A stretch of DNA of 64,000 nucleotides from Eumeta japonica (Eukaryota; Arthropoda; Insecta; Lepidoptera; Psychidae). Positions 1 to 11,440 of this stretch are shown here, piece by piece. The position numbers and the translations under genes were made by a program. The stretch spans positions 186,001 to 250,000 of the forward strand of contig BGZK01000878.1 in the NCBI GenBank assembly GCA_005406025.1. The letters are read 5' to 3'. The notes beneath the pieces were generated by a model that had not been told where the DNA came from, ran no database searches, and saw only the letters and a list, made by a program, of their open reading frames with translations. Every line of letters begins with the position of its first letter. The stretch's first letter is position 1.

Positions 1-2258
1 GCGGGCGCGGAACGTATTTTTAATGGAGGATAACTGACGGCGCGAGTTAGCATCGTAGATATGTACGAGGTTTGTCACTGCTGTATCTCTATAAAATACT
101 ATACTATGCGATACGATAACAGACAGACTAAAACAAACATACTCCGCTCATTCATAGAAAATGTCTAAGTATTTATGATATGAAAATCTCTAATGACATA
201 TCGCCTTATTATTTACATCTGATTATTTTTGTATATCGTTTTTAGTATTCGATTAAATACCTGAGAAAATTAAAAGTAATTGCAAATTAGAGGTAGCTCC
301 GTAATATAACGTTTGATTCTCCATTCGCAAATCGTGGATTCGAATTAGATGTGTGCAAATGAGTTCTTTCGAACTAAAGTGCATATACACTAAAGAAAAC
401 GTATGTAGCGTTGCCTATAAATGCTACAGATGTCGTTCTCCGTGATAAAGCGCCACTTCCACACAATAGATGGCGTTTCATGACAGTCATACCGGAGCAG
501 CAAAACATATAAAGACGTGAAACACGCTATAGGAATTCCGTATGAGCGTGCAATATGTATGCACTAATGCTACAACTCTGCCTAAGAGATCCGAAACTTT
601 TATGAAACGGACACATAAATATCTACCCGTTAAATGTCGTAAGACAACCCTAGATTCAAGGATAAGAGAAAACTTAGATACATCTTTGGCGGTTTGAAAC
701 TTGTCAACAGTGACAGGTTCGGAACTTGTCTTGCTCAGATTAAACTATCACTTTTGGATTTAGTGATTACAACTTCAAAGAAGTAAGTCTTTTTCTTGAT
801 AACATAATAATCCTTAGATGCATCATTATAATTCTTCATTATGATTCATTGTAGATGTATGGTTTTGAATGGAGTTCTAAATATCATTCTGATTCTTCGT
901 TGGTTATGTATTCATCTTTCCATGAAATATTTTAACGTCAAATAAAGTTTTAGTAATTCAGATAACATCAAACATTACTTCTTTGATTGGGATTGGAATC
1001 TAACTAGTATTAATATTATAATATTTAAAAGTTAATGGTATTTATCTTTTCTTGGGAAACCATGAAAAAATGCTAATTTTCAGATAAAGTTGCAGATGTA
1101 GTTTAATTTTTTTCTTTAACTTCTAAATACATATTGTAAATAATAAGTAACGGTTATAAGAGCGCTCTTAATAAAAAATAAGGATCCGTTTCATTAAGTC
1201 TGTGAATTTTTTAACGGCCTGTTAAACTTCTGTCAACCACCAACTCGCCCATTACTTTTACAAAAGTGTACACTAACAGTCGACTAAAATACGATTGACA
1301 CGTGCACGATGAAATCGGTCCTATATCTCAAACACTACATAAAATCAAATCAAAAATCTGTAAAATCACCTTGTAGACCTTGTAGACTACCCTTAGAAGT
1401 TCCTGCTTATGTAATTGTTTATAAAAAAGATGATCAGATTTCGGTATCCGTCTGTAAAGTAATCTAGAAGTTATTTCCGCACGCACGCTTGCACGTATGC
1501 ACAGAAAGAGGTACAGCGACAAATCTGATGAAAACTGGATTTTCAAAAATCTTACTAAAAACAGTAAACTTCCTAATTTTTTATGAAAATTTTTCAATTT
1601 TCATAACGGAAAGTTGTGTTTACTTTTTCTACACTTTTTCATCTAGTTTCTATATATGATTGTTCTGACATCCTTATTACAATAAGAAAATTAAAAAAAC
1701 GTTATAGTTACTGAGTCAAAATTTTAGAACAGTGAAGTATCAAACACTTATATACCGAGAGAAATGTGTGAAAAGGGCCCAGTTTCCCACTTTTCAAGAA
1801 CTTACACAATCCACAATCTTCGAATAAAGGGTGCGTCCCGTCCTCCTCGATTCATTAGAAGGGGGTTGGACAATGATCCACAAACGAAACACTAATTTCA
1901 AGGAAACTAATAGCCCTAAATTTTAAGGAATCAGAATTGGAGATTGAAAAGCACGCTTCAGGAGTATTGAAATAAAAATGAACAAGTGCCCTTGAATCGG
2001 GGCTTCCAAGAATTCGTGGTAGCAGAAGTGGATTCCGAGTGTGGGCGTCTTTAATGTTTCTTCGTAAGTCTATATTTACGCATCTATATGCGAACAATGA
2101 AGTTGTTCTTTGAAATACATTTTTATACATACAACTGGATTTTTTTTATCTTTCTTTGGCATTTGAATTATATATAGAGTGTTTGTACAAACCTACAATC
2201 AATAAGTACATTAACTATTTCTCTAATATATGATATAGTTCGTTCATTATAAACGTAT
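1..2258. other. Gene-free AT-rich sequence
   Basis: I see no coding region. Frames open here are short, have no recognisable domain and sit in low-complexity AT-rich DNA. Around 1400-1620 the sequence resembles 54590-54760 on the same strand: both have a CA/TG-rich stretch followed by the string TTTTTCAATTTTC and, shortly after, CGGAAAGTTG. That suggests two diverged copies of one interspersed repeat. Confidence 0.5.
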
Positions 2259-2330
2259 TCATCGTAGTTCAGATGTCAGTGCTTTGCTTTTTAATGAGAA
2301 GGTAATGCCTTCGATTCCTGACCACATACG
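2259..2330 (+). tRNA. tRNA-Lys-like relic (pseudo-tRNA or SINE head)
   Basis: The stretch has an A-box-like segment from 2265 (TAGTTCAGATG) and a B-box-like segment at 2308-2318 (CCTTCGATTCC). Their start-to-start distance of about 43 bases is right for a tRNA. The middle reads CTTTTTAAT, like the anticodon loop of tRNA-Lys(UUU). The acceptor and T stems do not pair well, so this is a decayed tRNA gene or the head of a tRNA-derived SINE, not a functional tRNA. Confidence 0.4.
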
Positions 2331-4619
2331 AATTGTCTACTTGACTATTCAACTTAATTCGTACCTCAGAAAGAACAATTCTTCGACCCCGCATTTTGTC
2401 GACAAACTTTTGTCTCTTCGATCTCTTAAATAGAGACTTTATAAAACTAGGCTTTTAAATAGTGATTTCTAAGTTTTGCAATTCTAGAATAATATTATAT
2501 GAAGCTGAAAAGTTTGTTTGTGTGTTTGAACGCCCTATTATCATCCCCTACCGATCCAATTTGGTATATCCTTTTTGCGTCACATAACTCTTTTGTTAGA
2601 CAAGGTTATCAGTTACGTAGTTTTTTTTATTTCTTTCATTCTTATTGTTCAGGCAGACTCTCTCCGCTATATGTCAGTGTAATATTTAGTTATTAATCCT
2701 TTTATTATTTCATATAACTTTACTCGGTTATTTAGTTAATGACATGTACGTGGTTACGTACTAGTCATTTGCGAGAAATTGGCAGGTATAATCCAAATTT
2801 AACACTAGTGGCAGCGCCAGACTCAACTGTCGTACATAGAAAAGCGAAAGGTGGTCCGTTGTTTTCATCACATAGAATCTTGCATGGGCCAGCTGGAATC
2901 AACCATCCATACACAGTTTATAAGCCGCGTAATATAACTTGTCAGACCGGCCTCGAAAGCCGGCAGCGGAATCAGGACTGGAGTCATTACTCGGAATAAA
3001 ATTTTAGAATGGGATTAACATTGGATAATTGATGAAGAGGTCAATCGCGGGACCGCGAGCGTAAATCCCGTAACAAAACTGAGATGGAGATCCGAATTGG
3101 TTCCGAGTCCGGAAATGGGATAAAAAAAGAATTGATATAAAATATGAAAAAAAAATATTCTATAGGCGTAAGAGTGAAACAACGTACGGACGTCTGCTAC
3201 AAATATATGCAAGAGATCAATTATGCCTTCTTGATTATCTAAAGGTTTTTTTTTTTAAATGTTGACAAATATTATTTTTACTTCTTTTTAATTTTCCTTA
3301 TCTCGGTGCACTTAACCTCACTTTATTAACTTATCAATAATCAAAAAATCGCACACAATAGTGTACAATGAAAACTTCAAATGAACTTACAGAAAATGTT
3401 TAACATATGGAAATGTCCTATCAAAGACATATAAAACTATCAAAGGAAACAACTAGGATACAAGCGCAAAGGTAAGGAGCGGCGCACGTACCGAAACGTA
3501 CTCACGTACAAACTACGTCCCTGGAAAAAACAAAACGGGATATAGGTCACGTTTCCGACGCCGAAATTCCGCGTCGCGCCCGAAGAAAGGCAAATATGTT
3601 TTATGCAGGAACGAGGGATTAAATTCACCGTCTGCTCGCGCTAGCTTATGACAGCGCCCGCGCCCGCGACCGCGCCATGCGCGGCCGCGGGCTGGGAGCC
3701 GAAAGAGCACGCGTCCGAAAAAATTTTAAAATTTTGCCCGAAGGAATAAGTTTTTAAAATGTTTATTTTTTTTGTTTGAATTCTCTTAAAGAAAACATTA
3801 AAATACAATAAAAAAAAATAAAGTAACATAATACTCAAAATGGGTTCACTAAAATTCTCAATTAATGATGTGATATATTAGTTTCACATTTAGTTTAACA
3901 GAATACAGACATAACATAACACTTTCCGCTGTTGCTGTTCATCCAGTAAGTGAAAGTTCCAATGCCGATTCCCGCCTCCATCCTCTGCTCTCTGGTGGCT
4001 TGCTCGTTTGCCCTTCGAAAATAATGTAAAAAAAATTTTGGGAAATTCGAAAGTATACGTCACAAAGTATTTTTTGTATATAAAGTAGATATATTAAAAA
4101 ACAGAAGAATCAAGAAAAATAATAATTAAAAAAAATGACAAACGTGAAAGACTTTATATACAATAGGGTTTTATTCCTCATAAATTGTATTAATAAAAAT
4201 CAGGATAATTACATATATAGATTCCAAGTACACACCAATTGACCTTAGCAATATTATTGAAGAGGCTTTTTGTTATAATTGTCTCTAGTAAAAGGCTACA
4301 AATTATATAAAGCCTGAAATATAAATATTCCTCTTCGTAAAACTATACTTTTTATATCAGGAAAAAATTTATTATTAGAAGAAATGATTAATGTTGAGTA
4401 AGCTTCATGGTTTTTGTTAGCCACAGTAGTGCACAGCACATTGTAGTGCACAGATGCATTACACCGTTCAAAAAAAATTTAATTTGCAGAAAACTATAAC
4501 CTGCAAGCGACATGCAAAATCATGAAACATGCAGACAGAAGGTATGTGCAATGCATTTTTTGAGGTGTTAATATTGAAATCTAATCAATATTTAAATATT
4601 AGAGAGGGATTCACAGTAG
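2331..4619. other. Gene-free sequence with two higher-GC patches
   Basis: I recognise no gene. 2739-3150 is less AT-rich and of normal complexity; its 86-codon open frame has no recognisable domain. 3645-3712 is a short CpG-rich patch built of GCGCCCGCG-like runs. Either could be conserved regulatory DNA, but nothing in the sequence alone shows it. Confidence 0.4.
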
Positions 4620-5095
4620 CATAAAAAATATAATCAAATCAAATCAAAAATATCTTTATTTCGTAGGTAATAAAATAACGCTTGAAATACGTCACTACGG
4701 CATTCTTTTGGTATTAACGTTAACACCCACTCCGAATGCTGATTCGTTTTTCGGTTTCGCTCAAAGACACATGATAGATGTCAATAAAACCAGCACAACA
4801 TTGAAAATCACATGAAACAGCCTGATAGACGAGCAGTTAAGTTCTACGGGTTTTTTTCCTTAATATATTCAGATACGGCATTATAACCTTTACCACACAA
4901 TTTTTTAATGAAAGTTTTAAATTTATGAAATGGCAAATTTTTAACTTCAACCGAGATAACTTATTATAAAAGCACAAACATTGCCCCTTAAATGATTTGT
5001 TAACAAATATAATAAGATAATTGAGAATGGGATAGTAGTCAAGAGCAGGTTTGCATATTGAAATTTTTTGTATGCTGCTTGCATACCCTAAATAA
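4620..5095 (-). pseudogene. LINE 3'-end relic, reverse-transcriptase C-terminus
   Basis: Read on the minus strand, the piece encodes residues such as NLPFHKFKTFIKKLCGKGYN, which resemble the extreme C-terminus of Jockey/CR1-type LINE proteins. It then runs into a noncoding tail ending near 4630 in a run resembling AAAGATATTTTTGATTTGAT, a common 3' end of such elements. Several stops interrupt it. The call rests on remembered family sequence, so the clade is uncertain. It is a dead, 5'-truncated insertion. Confidence 0.5.
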
Positions 5096-6224
5096 GTTGT
5101 ATATGTATTAAATCAAAATCGATTACTATTATATTTCGCCATTTTCACTTATATTGGCTGATCAGTAAACTAATTTGTTTGTAAAATTGACCCAGTGTGA
5201 ACTCGAATCGATTGCAAACTTACAAAAGTATAGTTATACATGTTGATAACAGTCATTCAGTCGAATACTTATTTACTCCATTCCCTAAAATTTATTTTGT
5301 ACTCACAGATTATCATATATCGTCTTGCCGAATTATAAAATTATAAGTCCAACCATTTCCGAATAAATAGATCGAAACATAGATATATGAGGGACCTCTT
5401 CAGATTTAAGATTTCTTCTTTCCAAGATATCAAACTATTAAAAAAGGTGTTAGATATGAAGGTGTGTAAAATTGTTATGAGCATAAAAATTTCTTTAAGA
5501 ACCAGAAGATATCGAACACACTTTAAAAATAGGCCGCCGACATTTCCAACATTCCGTTACGATTCACAAAATACTTGACTTCCCTTAAAGCTCAATATAT
5601 AAAAAATGTAGTTGAGCCAGCGAACTTTAATAAGTTACGCCCGTTGTTCTTAACACAAATTCCTGACCTAATTCTGCCAATTCGTTTTCAATTCGAGTTT
5701 GTGTTACTCAGAAATCTTAGGTAATCACTTCTCAAACACTGTTTTTCCATTAAGGGCATTAGCGATAACCTTATTTTTATATTTATTTTTCATTTGTAAT
5801 TAGATTTATTTCATTTCAAATTTATATAACACATACAATAAAAACTTAAAATTACGATAAAAAAAAGCTTCCCTAGACATAGTGTGTATTGAATAAGACA
5901 TTACTTTAATGTTTAATGGAGTTCCTACTTTGAAAGCTGTCAACCTAACGAAATGATAGATGAAAGTGAATACAAATTATTATGTACATAAACGCATATA
6001 AAAACACTATGTAACTGGACGTGGTAAATAAATATCCCGCTGACAGGGATACCCTTTTGTGAAATGTCTAAAGGTTCTTTTGTTCGTATTCCGAGATAAA
6101 TAGAGGTTAATTATTTCCATTTCATCATATGTGTGACCTTTTTTGGGTTTCTATATATTTTTAATTTTGTTACCTGCGCTCAAAATATATGAAATCCAAT
6201 TTCTTTTATTGGTGTTTAAAAGTC
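5096..6224. other. Gene-free AT-rich sequence
   Basis: There is no recognisable coding region, RNA gene or repeat. The short open frames have no domain and no splice context. Confidence 0.5.
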
Positions 6225-6345
6225 AAAGGGAGCATGCGGCCCACGAGTGTGATCACCGCCACCCATGGACACCTACAAATGCAGGGGAGTCACTAGTGCG
6301 TTGCCGGCCTTCTGGAAAGGCGTTTTGCCGGCCTTTTCCTTTTTC
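6225..6345 (+). repeat. Interspersed repeat (core ATCACCGCCACCCATGGACA), copy 1
   Basis: This relic contains the core ATCACCGCCACCCATGGACA, followed by GTCACTAGTGCGTTGCCGG. Related versions occur at 15025-15120 (minus), 47145-47220 and 48285-48400, so the family is dispersed within the window. I know this core from memory as a very common lepidopteran short repeat. The copies are diverged from each other, so all look old. Confidence 0.6.
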
Positions 6346-6484
6346 TTTTTCCTTTTGAGTTCTCGAAGACCGTCTTGTCGTAGTTCATGGCAAATATCGC
6401 TGATGGTGAATTAATTCTTAATGAACTCTTAATGTACGACACAAGAAAGTGCATTTATGTTAGATGAATAGAGAGCTAGTATTC

Positions 6485-6526
6485 TAACACCGTGCACTGG
6501 CTATTTAATACCAGCGTACGGTGTTA
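6485..6526. repeat. Imperfect inverted repeat (16-bp arms)
   Basis: The arms are TAACACCGTGCACTGG (6485-6500) and CCAGCGTACGGTGTTA (6511-6526), separated by 10 bases. They pair apart from two mismatches. This is a small hairpin; no target duplication is evident. Confidence 0.45.
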
Positions 6527-7004
6527 GATCAGAATCGAAATCATGCTGATGATATTTCCAGCGAATGGAAGGAGGACGGGATTTAGTGGCAGAAACAAGG
6601 TCCGATGATTCTTATGAGCACAGTATTTATTGCAGCTTGCTCATAGAAAATATTGAAAATTTATATTTTAAGGTAGAAGCTAAGAATTCTTACATAAATT
6701 GTACGAATCAATGGACCTAATTACACTGTTCTGCAAAAAAAAAATTCTCATCCTTTCTAGTTCATGCATAACGAATGGTAAATTAGATGATTCCAAATAG
6801 AACTATAGTATTAAATCTTCCGTATCACATATAACTTTTTTTAAATGGTGGTTTTAATTTAAACTCACTTTTTTGCTATAAAAATATATTATAAATGTTA
6901 CAACCGACACAAATGTTGAATAAATGTGTTACAAAACCTATAAATCATTAGATGCTCTCATTGCTGGTCGTTAATATTATTTCACTTTGAAGTTTTCGTC
7001 CTTT

Positions 7005-7565
7005 TCATATTTTCTGTAGGTGTTTCGCGTCGAACCAACTAACAAAAATCGGCAAGCGTCGGTTCTGACTATTTTCCATTATAGCGTTTTTTCATGAGCA
7101 ATATGTTTTGATGAAACCTTTCGCTGTGTTCATCTGATACTGCTCCAAGATTAGCGGGAAAGAAATCCAAATCAGAATCCAAGAAATGAATTTTTAGGGA
7201 CATGTTGCATTTTAGGGCTTTGTATGAAGTAAGAAGTTCGAGGATGATTTCACGATAGTTCTCTTTTTTTTTTTGTTTCCAAGAAAATTATGACACACTT
7301 CTACGAAAGCGGTCCATGCTCTCTTTTCAACTTCATTCAATGTGCTTTCAAAATTTGAGTCCTTCATGAGCTCTCGTGTTTGGGGACCTACAAAGATTCA
7401 TTCTTTCAATTTCGCGTCGCTGATTCGAGGACATTTAGTTTTGAGATATTGAAAACCTCCACCGTCCTTGTTCATGGCTTTAACAAAATTTTTCAAAGGC
7501 CCAACTTTATATGGAGCAGAAAATATCTGGGAAGTTTTACAACTTCTTGGCATGCTGTATCTAAA
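7005..7565 (-). pseudogene. Decayed arthropod repeat-family protein of unknown function
   Basis: The minus strand carries a stretch of coherent protein sequence. It includes LNEVEKRAWTAFVEVCHNFL, then after a poly-A frame break MSLKIHFLDSDLDFFPANLG, AVSDEHSERFHQNILLMKKR and, past an in-frame stop, a short trailing part. This resembles a family with the signature HLDFFPxNLGAVSDEHGERFHQD that I remember as multi-copy and uncharacterised in many arthropod genomes, probably transposon-borne. At least two stops (YNGK-stop and FC-stop) and one frame break disable it. I do not know its biochemical role. The surrounding DNA shows no partner gene. Confidence 0.6.
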
Positions 7566-9104
7566 AATAAAATTTGATATTACTTTAGAACAATTCCGAT
7601 TGTGAGATTTAATTTTGGTTTTACAGTTAAAAAAATAAACAAGGAGAACATATTTTAGCTACACGTCTGAATAAAATTCAAAACTTACCAAAAAATTCGG
7701 TGTAAACAAGAAACAATCACGATTCAAATTTTTAACGTACTGAGCGCTACGATGACAGCGAGAACTGCGTAGGCGCGCACATTCGTGCTAAAGCCACATC
7801 AGCTGATATCTTTCTCTTTCTTTCTATCAGAGCGACCGATTTTCGTGAGTACCGAGACGATCTGAACTGAATAGAGCAGCGTTAATGCAACGACGTTAGA
7901 CAAAAAACACATGATTATGAGAAATTAAGAAAGAATTAAAAAATATTTATATGTTATAGAAAAAAAATGGAAAGCAAACATCAATCCAGCATATTAAACT
8001 CTTCATATTCATCATATTTTTATTTGAAGGGGATTTCGTTGCAGACCAGTGTTATCAGCTTTCTGAATTTGATAAAAATCTTTGTAAACTTAAATAATTG
8101 CTCTAGAAACGATTATTACCATATGAACGGTTAGTTATGTACTTCCCTGTTTAAAAATATAATTAATCTTTTAGAGATATCTACTGATCCCGAGTCGGGG
8201 TTTTTAGAAATATCTAAAACCGCGACTGCTATAGAAATCAGTCTGATAAGTAGAGACAAACTTTACTTTAAAATGTTTTATAATAGTAAAAAGTGACACT
8301 AATTCGATTAATTACACATGTTAAACCTTTATTTATTTAAAATAATTTAATTTGTATCTACGCCAGAAACTCTTTGTGACCAATTTCCCAAAAATTTGAA
8401 AAGGGAAATTTCATAATGGCATTTCCAAATTCCTAAGTAACATTTTTAGTAATTCTGTTCTAGTAAGTTCTGAAAGGATTTATAGATTTTAGATTATCCG
8501 TTGGCTTTTTATATGCTTTTTTTTACGAATTGCTTAAAATATTTCAATGCCTCAAACTTGAGACACCTTATGAGCATTTTAATCTTCCTGTATAAATTCG
8601 ACGTTTTGTGACTGTAACCAACGTGATTGTAGGTATTTAATGAAAAATTTTCGTATCTGACCAGAAGATGACACTCTATACGCTGTAATTCTTATCAATG
8701 AAGAATTGTAATATATATCAATCAATTAATCTTTTCATAATGCACTCATTTAGGTATTATTCTGAAGTCATTGAACCTTCAGACGCAAATGAATCGAAAA
8801 CATTTCCTCTTGCTTCCATAGTCTGCCAAATCTTATATTTTTTGAAAACTCTTGTTTCAAAATGATAGGCTTGAATCTTGAAGCCTTCCACGCTGGCCCA
8901 GTGCGGGGCGGGGCTGCTAAGGGCTATCGTGACAATGCGTTGACAACGTCCGGGAGTAAACATCATAGAGTGTACTTGAAAACCATATACAAACTTCATC
9001 TGGTGTATTCCTATTATTTTTAATATACATTTTTATGTGACTGCAATACGTATCATAGATATATGGTGTCGTGGATTTATTTGTAAAGTTATCAAAGGTT
9101 AACA
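7566..9104. other. Gene-free sequence
   Basis: I recognise no gene here. The 80-codon minus-strand frame near 8757-8999 has no recognisable domain. A small patch around 7740-7870 is less AT-rich than its surroundings. Confidence 0.4.
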
Positions 9105-10198
9105 TTAGATGCACAAATAAGTTTCTGCCGTTGTTTGTCGGTAAAATAATATTTATTGTGAAAAAACGGTGATTTAATTTTAATCGAAGTATTGTCCATC
9201 ACTAGCAACTACTTTTTTCCATCTTTCATGCAGCGTTCGGATTCCAAGTCTGAAGAATTCCTTATCTTTTGAGGCTATCCACGAATCAACCCAATTTTTG
9301 GTATCTTCATATGATATTGAACCACTGCTCTGATAGAGCATGTCCCTTGACCGGAACAGATGATAGTCGGACGGCGCAATGTTTGGTGAATAAGGCGGGT
9401 GGAGTAGTACTTCCCAATCAAGTATTTTCAAATAGTTTTTCATCGGAAACGCTACATGCGGACGAGAATTATCATGTAGAAGAATAATTTTGTCGTGTCT
9501 GGAATAGTATTGAGGGCGTTTTTCCTTCAGAACTCGGCTCAATCTCATCAGTTGTGTTCGGTATAAAGTTCCAATGATGGTTTCGCTTGGATTAAACAAG
9601 TCGTAATACACCACCAGCTGATCCCACCAAATACACAGCATGAGTTTTTTCCATGAATATTCGGTTTTGCTGTGGATATTGACGCGTGGCCAGGTAGTCT
9701 CCATGATTTTCTTCTTTTTGTATTATCATAATGTATCCACTTTTCATCACCAGTTACGATTCGCTGTAAAAAACTTTGCCTAGCTAGCAGCATTTCACTC
9801 ATGTATAATCTTGGTTCAACATCTCTGGGCTTTAATTCGTATGGAACCCAATCACCTTGTTCATGAATAATTCCTAACGATTTTTAACGATGTGAGACTG
9901 CTTGCTGAGTGACTTCTAAAGTAAGTGCAAGTTCCTTTTATGTTTGAGACGAACCTTCCTCCACTAATTCCTCCAATTCTGCATCCGCATTAATTTTTGG
10001 CCTTCCACTGCAATCTTTGTCTTCTATGTCAAAATCACCGTTTCTATACATTTGAAACTACTCACGCCATGTTCTGTCACTCAAAGCAGCCTCATTATAT
10101 GCTTCTATGAGCAATTGATGTGCTTCGGCTGCAGATTTTTTTAAATTAAAGAAGTAAATTAAAAGTTCCCCGCAAATGACTCTTATTTAGGCATCTTA
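9105..10198 (-). mobile_element. Decayed mariner element with imperfect terminal repeats
   Basis: The limits are set by a partial inverted terminal match. The left end reads TTAGATGCACAAATAAG from 9105. The right end, read in reverse complement from 10198, gives TAAGATGCCTAAATAAG. The interior is the minus-strand transposase relic described separately. At ~1.09 kb the element is somewhat shorter than the usual ~1.3 kb mariner, in keeping with internal deletions. Target duplication is expected to be TA, but the flanks are too AT-rich to prove it. Confidence 0.6.
9180..10160 (-). pseudogene. mariner transposase (DD34D), broken
   Basis: A mariner transposase cuts and pastes its own element using three aspartates. 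All three are visible on the minus strand: VTGDEKWIHY, ILLHDNSRPHV and YSPNIAPSDYHLF. The last two aspartates have 34 residues between them, the mariner hallmark. The N-terminal HTH part (AEAHQLLIEAYNEAALSDRT) is also recognisable. It is dead: nonsense codons lie at 10058-10060, 9938-9940 and 9884-9886, and a frameshift near 9640 separates the middle from the C-terminal part. The protein ends at the stop at 9180. The match to SETMAR/mariner-type transposase is strong; the subfamily is not certain. Confidence 0.85.
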
Positions 10199-10859
10199 TT
10201 TTAATGTAGACACTTTTGGATAAAAAAAATATATGATACTAATATGAAGTTAAGAATATGATAGGGTTATGTTGTTCTGGAATGAGAAACCCAATTTCCA
10301 AGCCGGTTATCATCTGTGAATTCTAACGTAAGCCTCGTGTCATGCCATCTCTCTCAAAACGGCGAAAACTTATTTGTACTCCTAATATATTCGATACACA
10401 TTTTCTTTCCTTATTTCGAACCGTTCAGGCAGCGCATGCCCATAAATAAACCAAACGTCTATTTTTTTCCGATTTCAATTATTATTGTTGTGAATTTATA
10501 CTAAAAATACATATAATTCAGAATTATAAACGACTTATAGCACTCAAGAATTAAAATATAGCTTCCTATTAATGACAGAATTTTCAGAATAGGATCAATT
10601 GTTGAAGAGATTCAAGCCCTACATACAAATTTATAAACTTTGCTTTTTACAATATCAGTACAAACAACAGAAAACTTTTTTCGTTGTAGGATAGATTAAA
10701 TGACACTTTTGTATAAGCTATTAACCATGAAAAAACTACGATAAAATTATGACTCACAAACACATACGCATACAGTCACGCATTTACATACGCACACAAC
10801 AAACAACTACATAAAAACAAATGAATATTGCTCCTAACAAAATACAAAAATATTTTTTT
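10199..10859. other. Gene-free sequence
   Basis: I see no gene. From about 10750 the sequence becomes rich in CATACG/CACA strings and leads into the tandem array that follows. Confidence 0.45.
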
Positions 10860-11440
10860 TTCTTTAGTATACGGTGCATCGAAATCACTATCATTATCCA
10901 ATCACATGTTTTGACTGTATTTCAATTTCCATTAAGATCGGTTAAGCCTTTTTTAAGTTACAAACGGACATACAGACCAACAAACAGACAAAAAGTAATC
11001 ACATGTTCTTGCTATATACCAACTTTCATTAAAGTCGGTGAAACTGTTTTAAGTAATAAAATAATACTTATACAAAAAAACGATAGATATAAAATAGTGT
11101 ATCACTTGTGCAATCTCACGTGTTGACTATAGACTAGTTTTCATCAAGATTGGGAAAACCTTTTTTTAAGTTATAAAAGAAGATGCAGACAAACAAACAG
11201 ACAAATTAACAGAAAATACCCTATCATTTGCACAATTATATGTTCTGACTGCACTCTAATTTTCATTTGGATTAGTGAAACCTCTATTAAACTACGAAAA
11301 AAAAACATAAAAACAGATAAACATATAGACAGTAACTTATCATTTACATGCCAAATAATTTATATCAATTTTCATCACAGTCGCTGAAGCCGTTCTTAAG
11401 TTATAGGATGACTAAGATACAGACAAACAGACAGTCCCAC
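10860..11440 (+). repeat. Degenerate tandem array, five ~105-122 bp units
   Basis: A module resembling TTTTCATTAAAGTCGGTGAA, followed by a poly-T/AAGTTATA stretch and a run of ACAGACAAACAGACA, recurs five times. The starts are near 10926, 11033, 11137, 11259 and 11367. The units are well diverged, so the array is old. The phrase 'TTTCATCAAAATCGGT...ACAGACAGACA' is common in insect interspersed repeats, and here it has expanded in tandem. No coding potential is evident. Confidence 0.65.

Noticed and set aside
281..352. Possible tRNA-like sequence (TAGCTCCGTA ... GGATTCGAATT)
   Set aside because: The B box lacks the conserved final C positions, the A box fits poorly and stems do not pair.
2739..2999. 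86-codon frame as a small gene
   Set aside because: No recognisable domain or signal and no exon context; length is not exceptional by chance.
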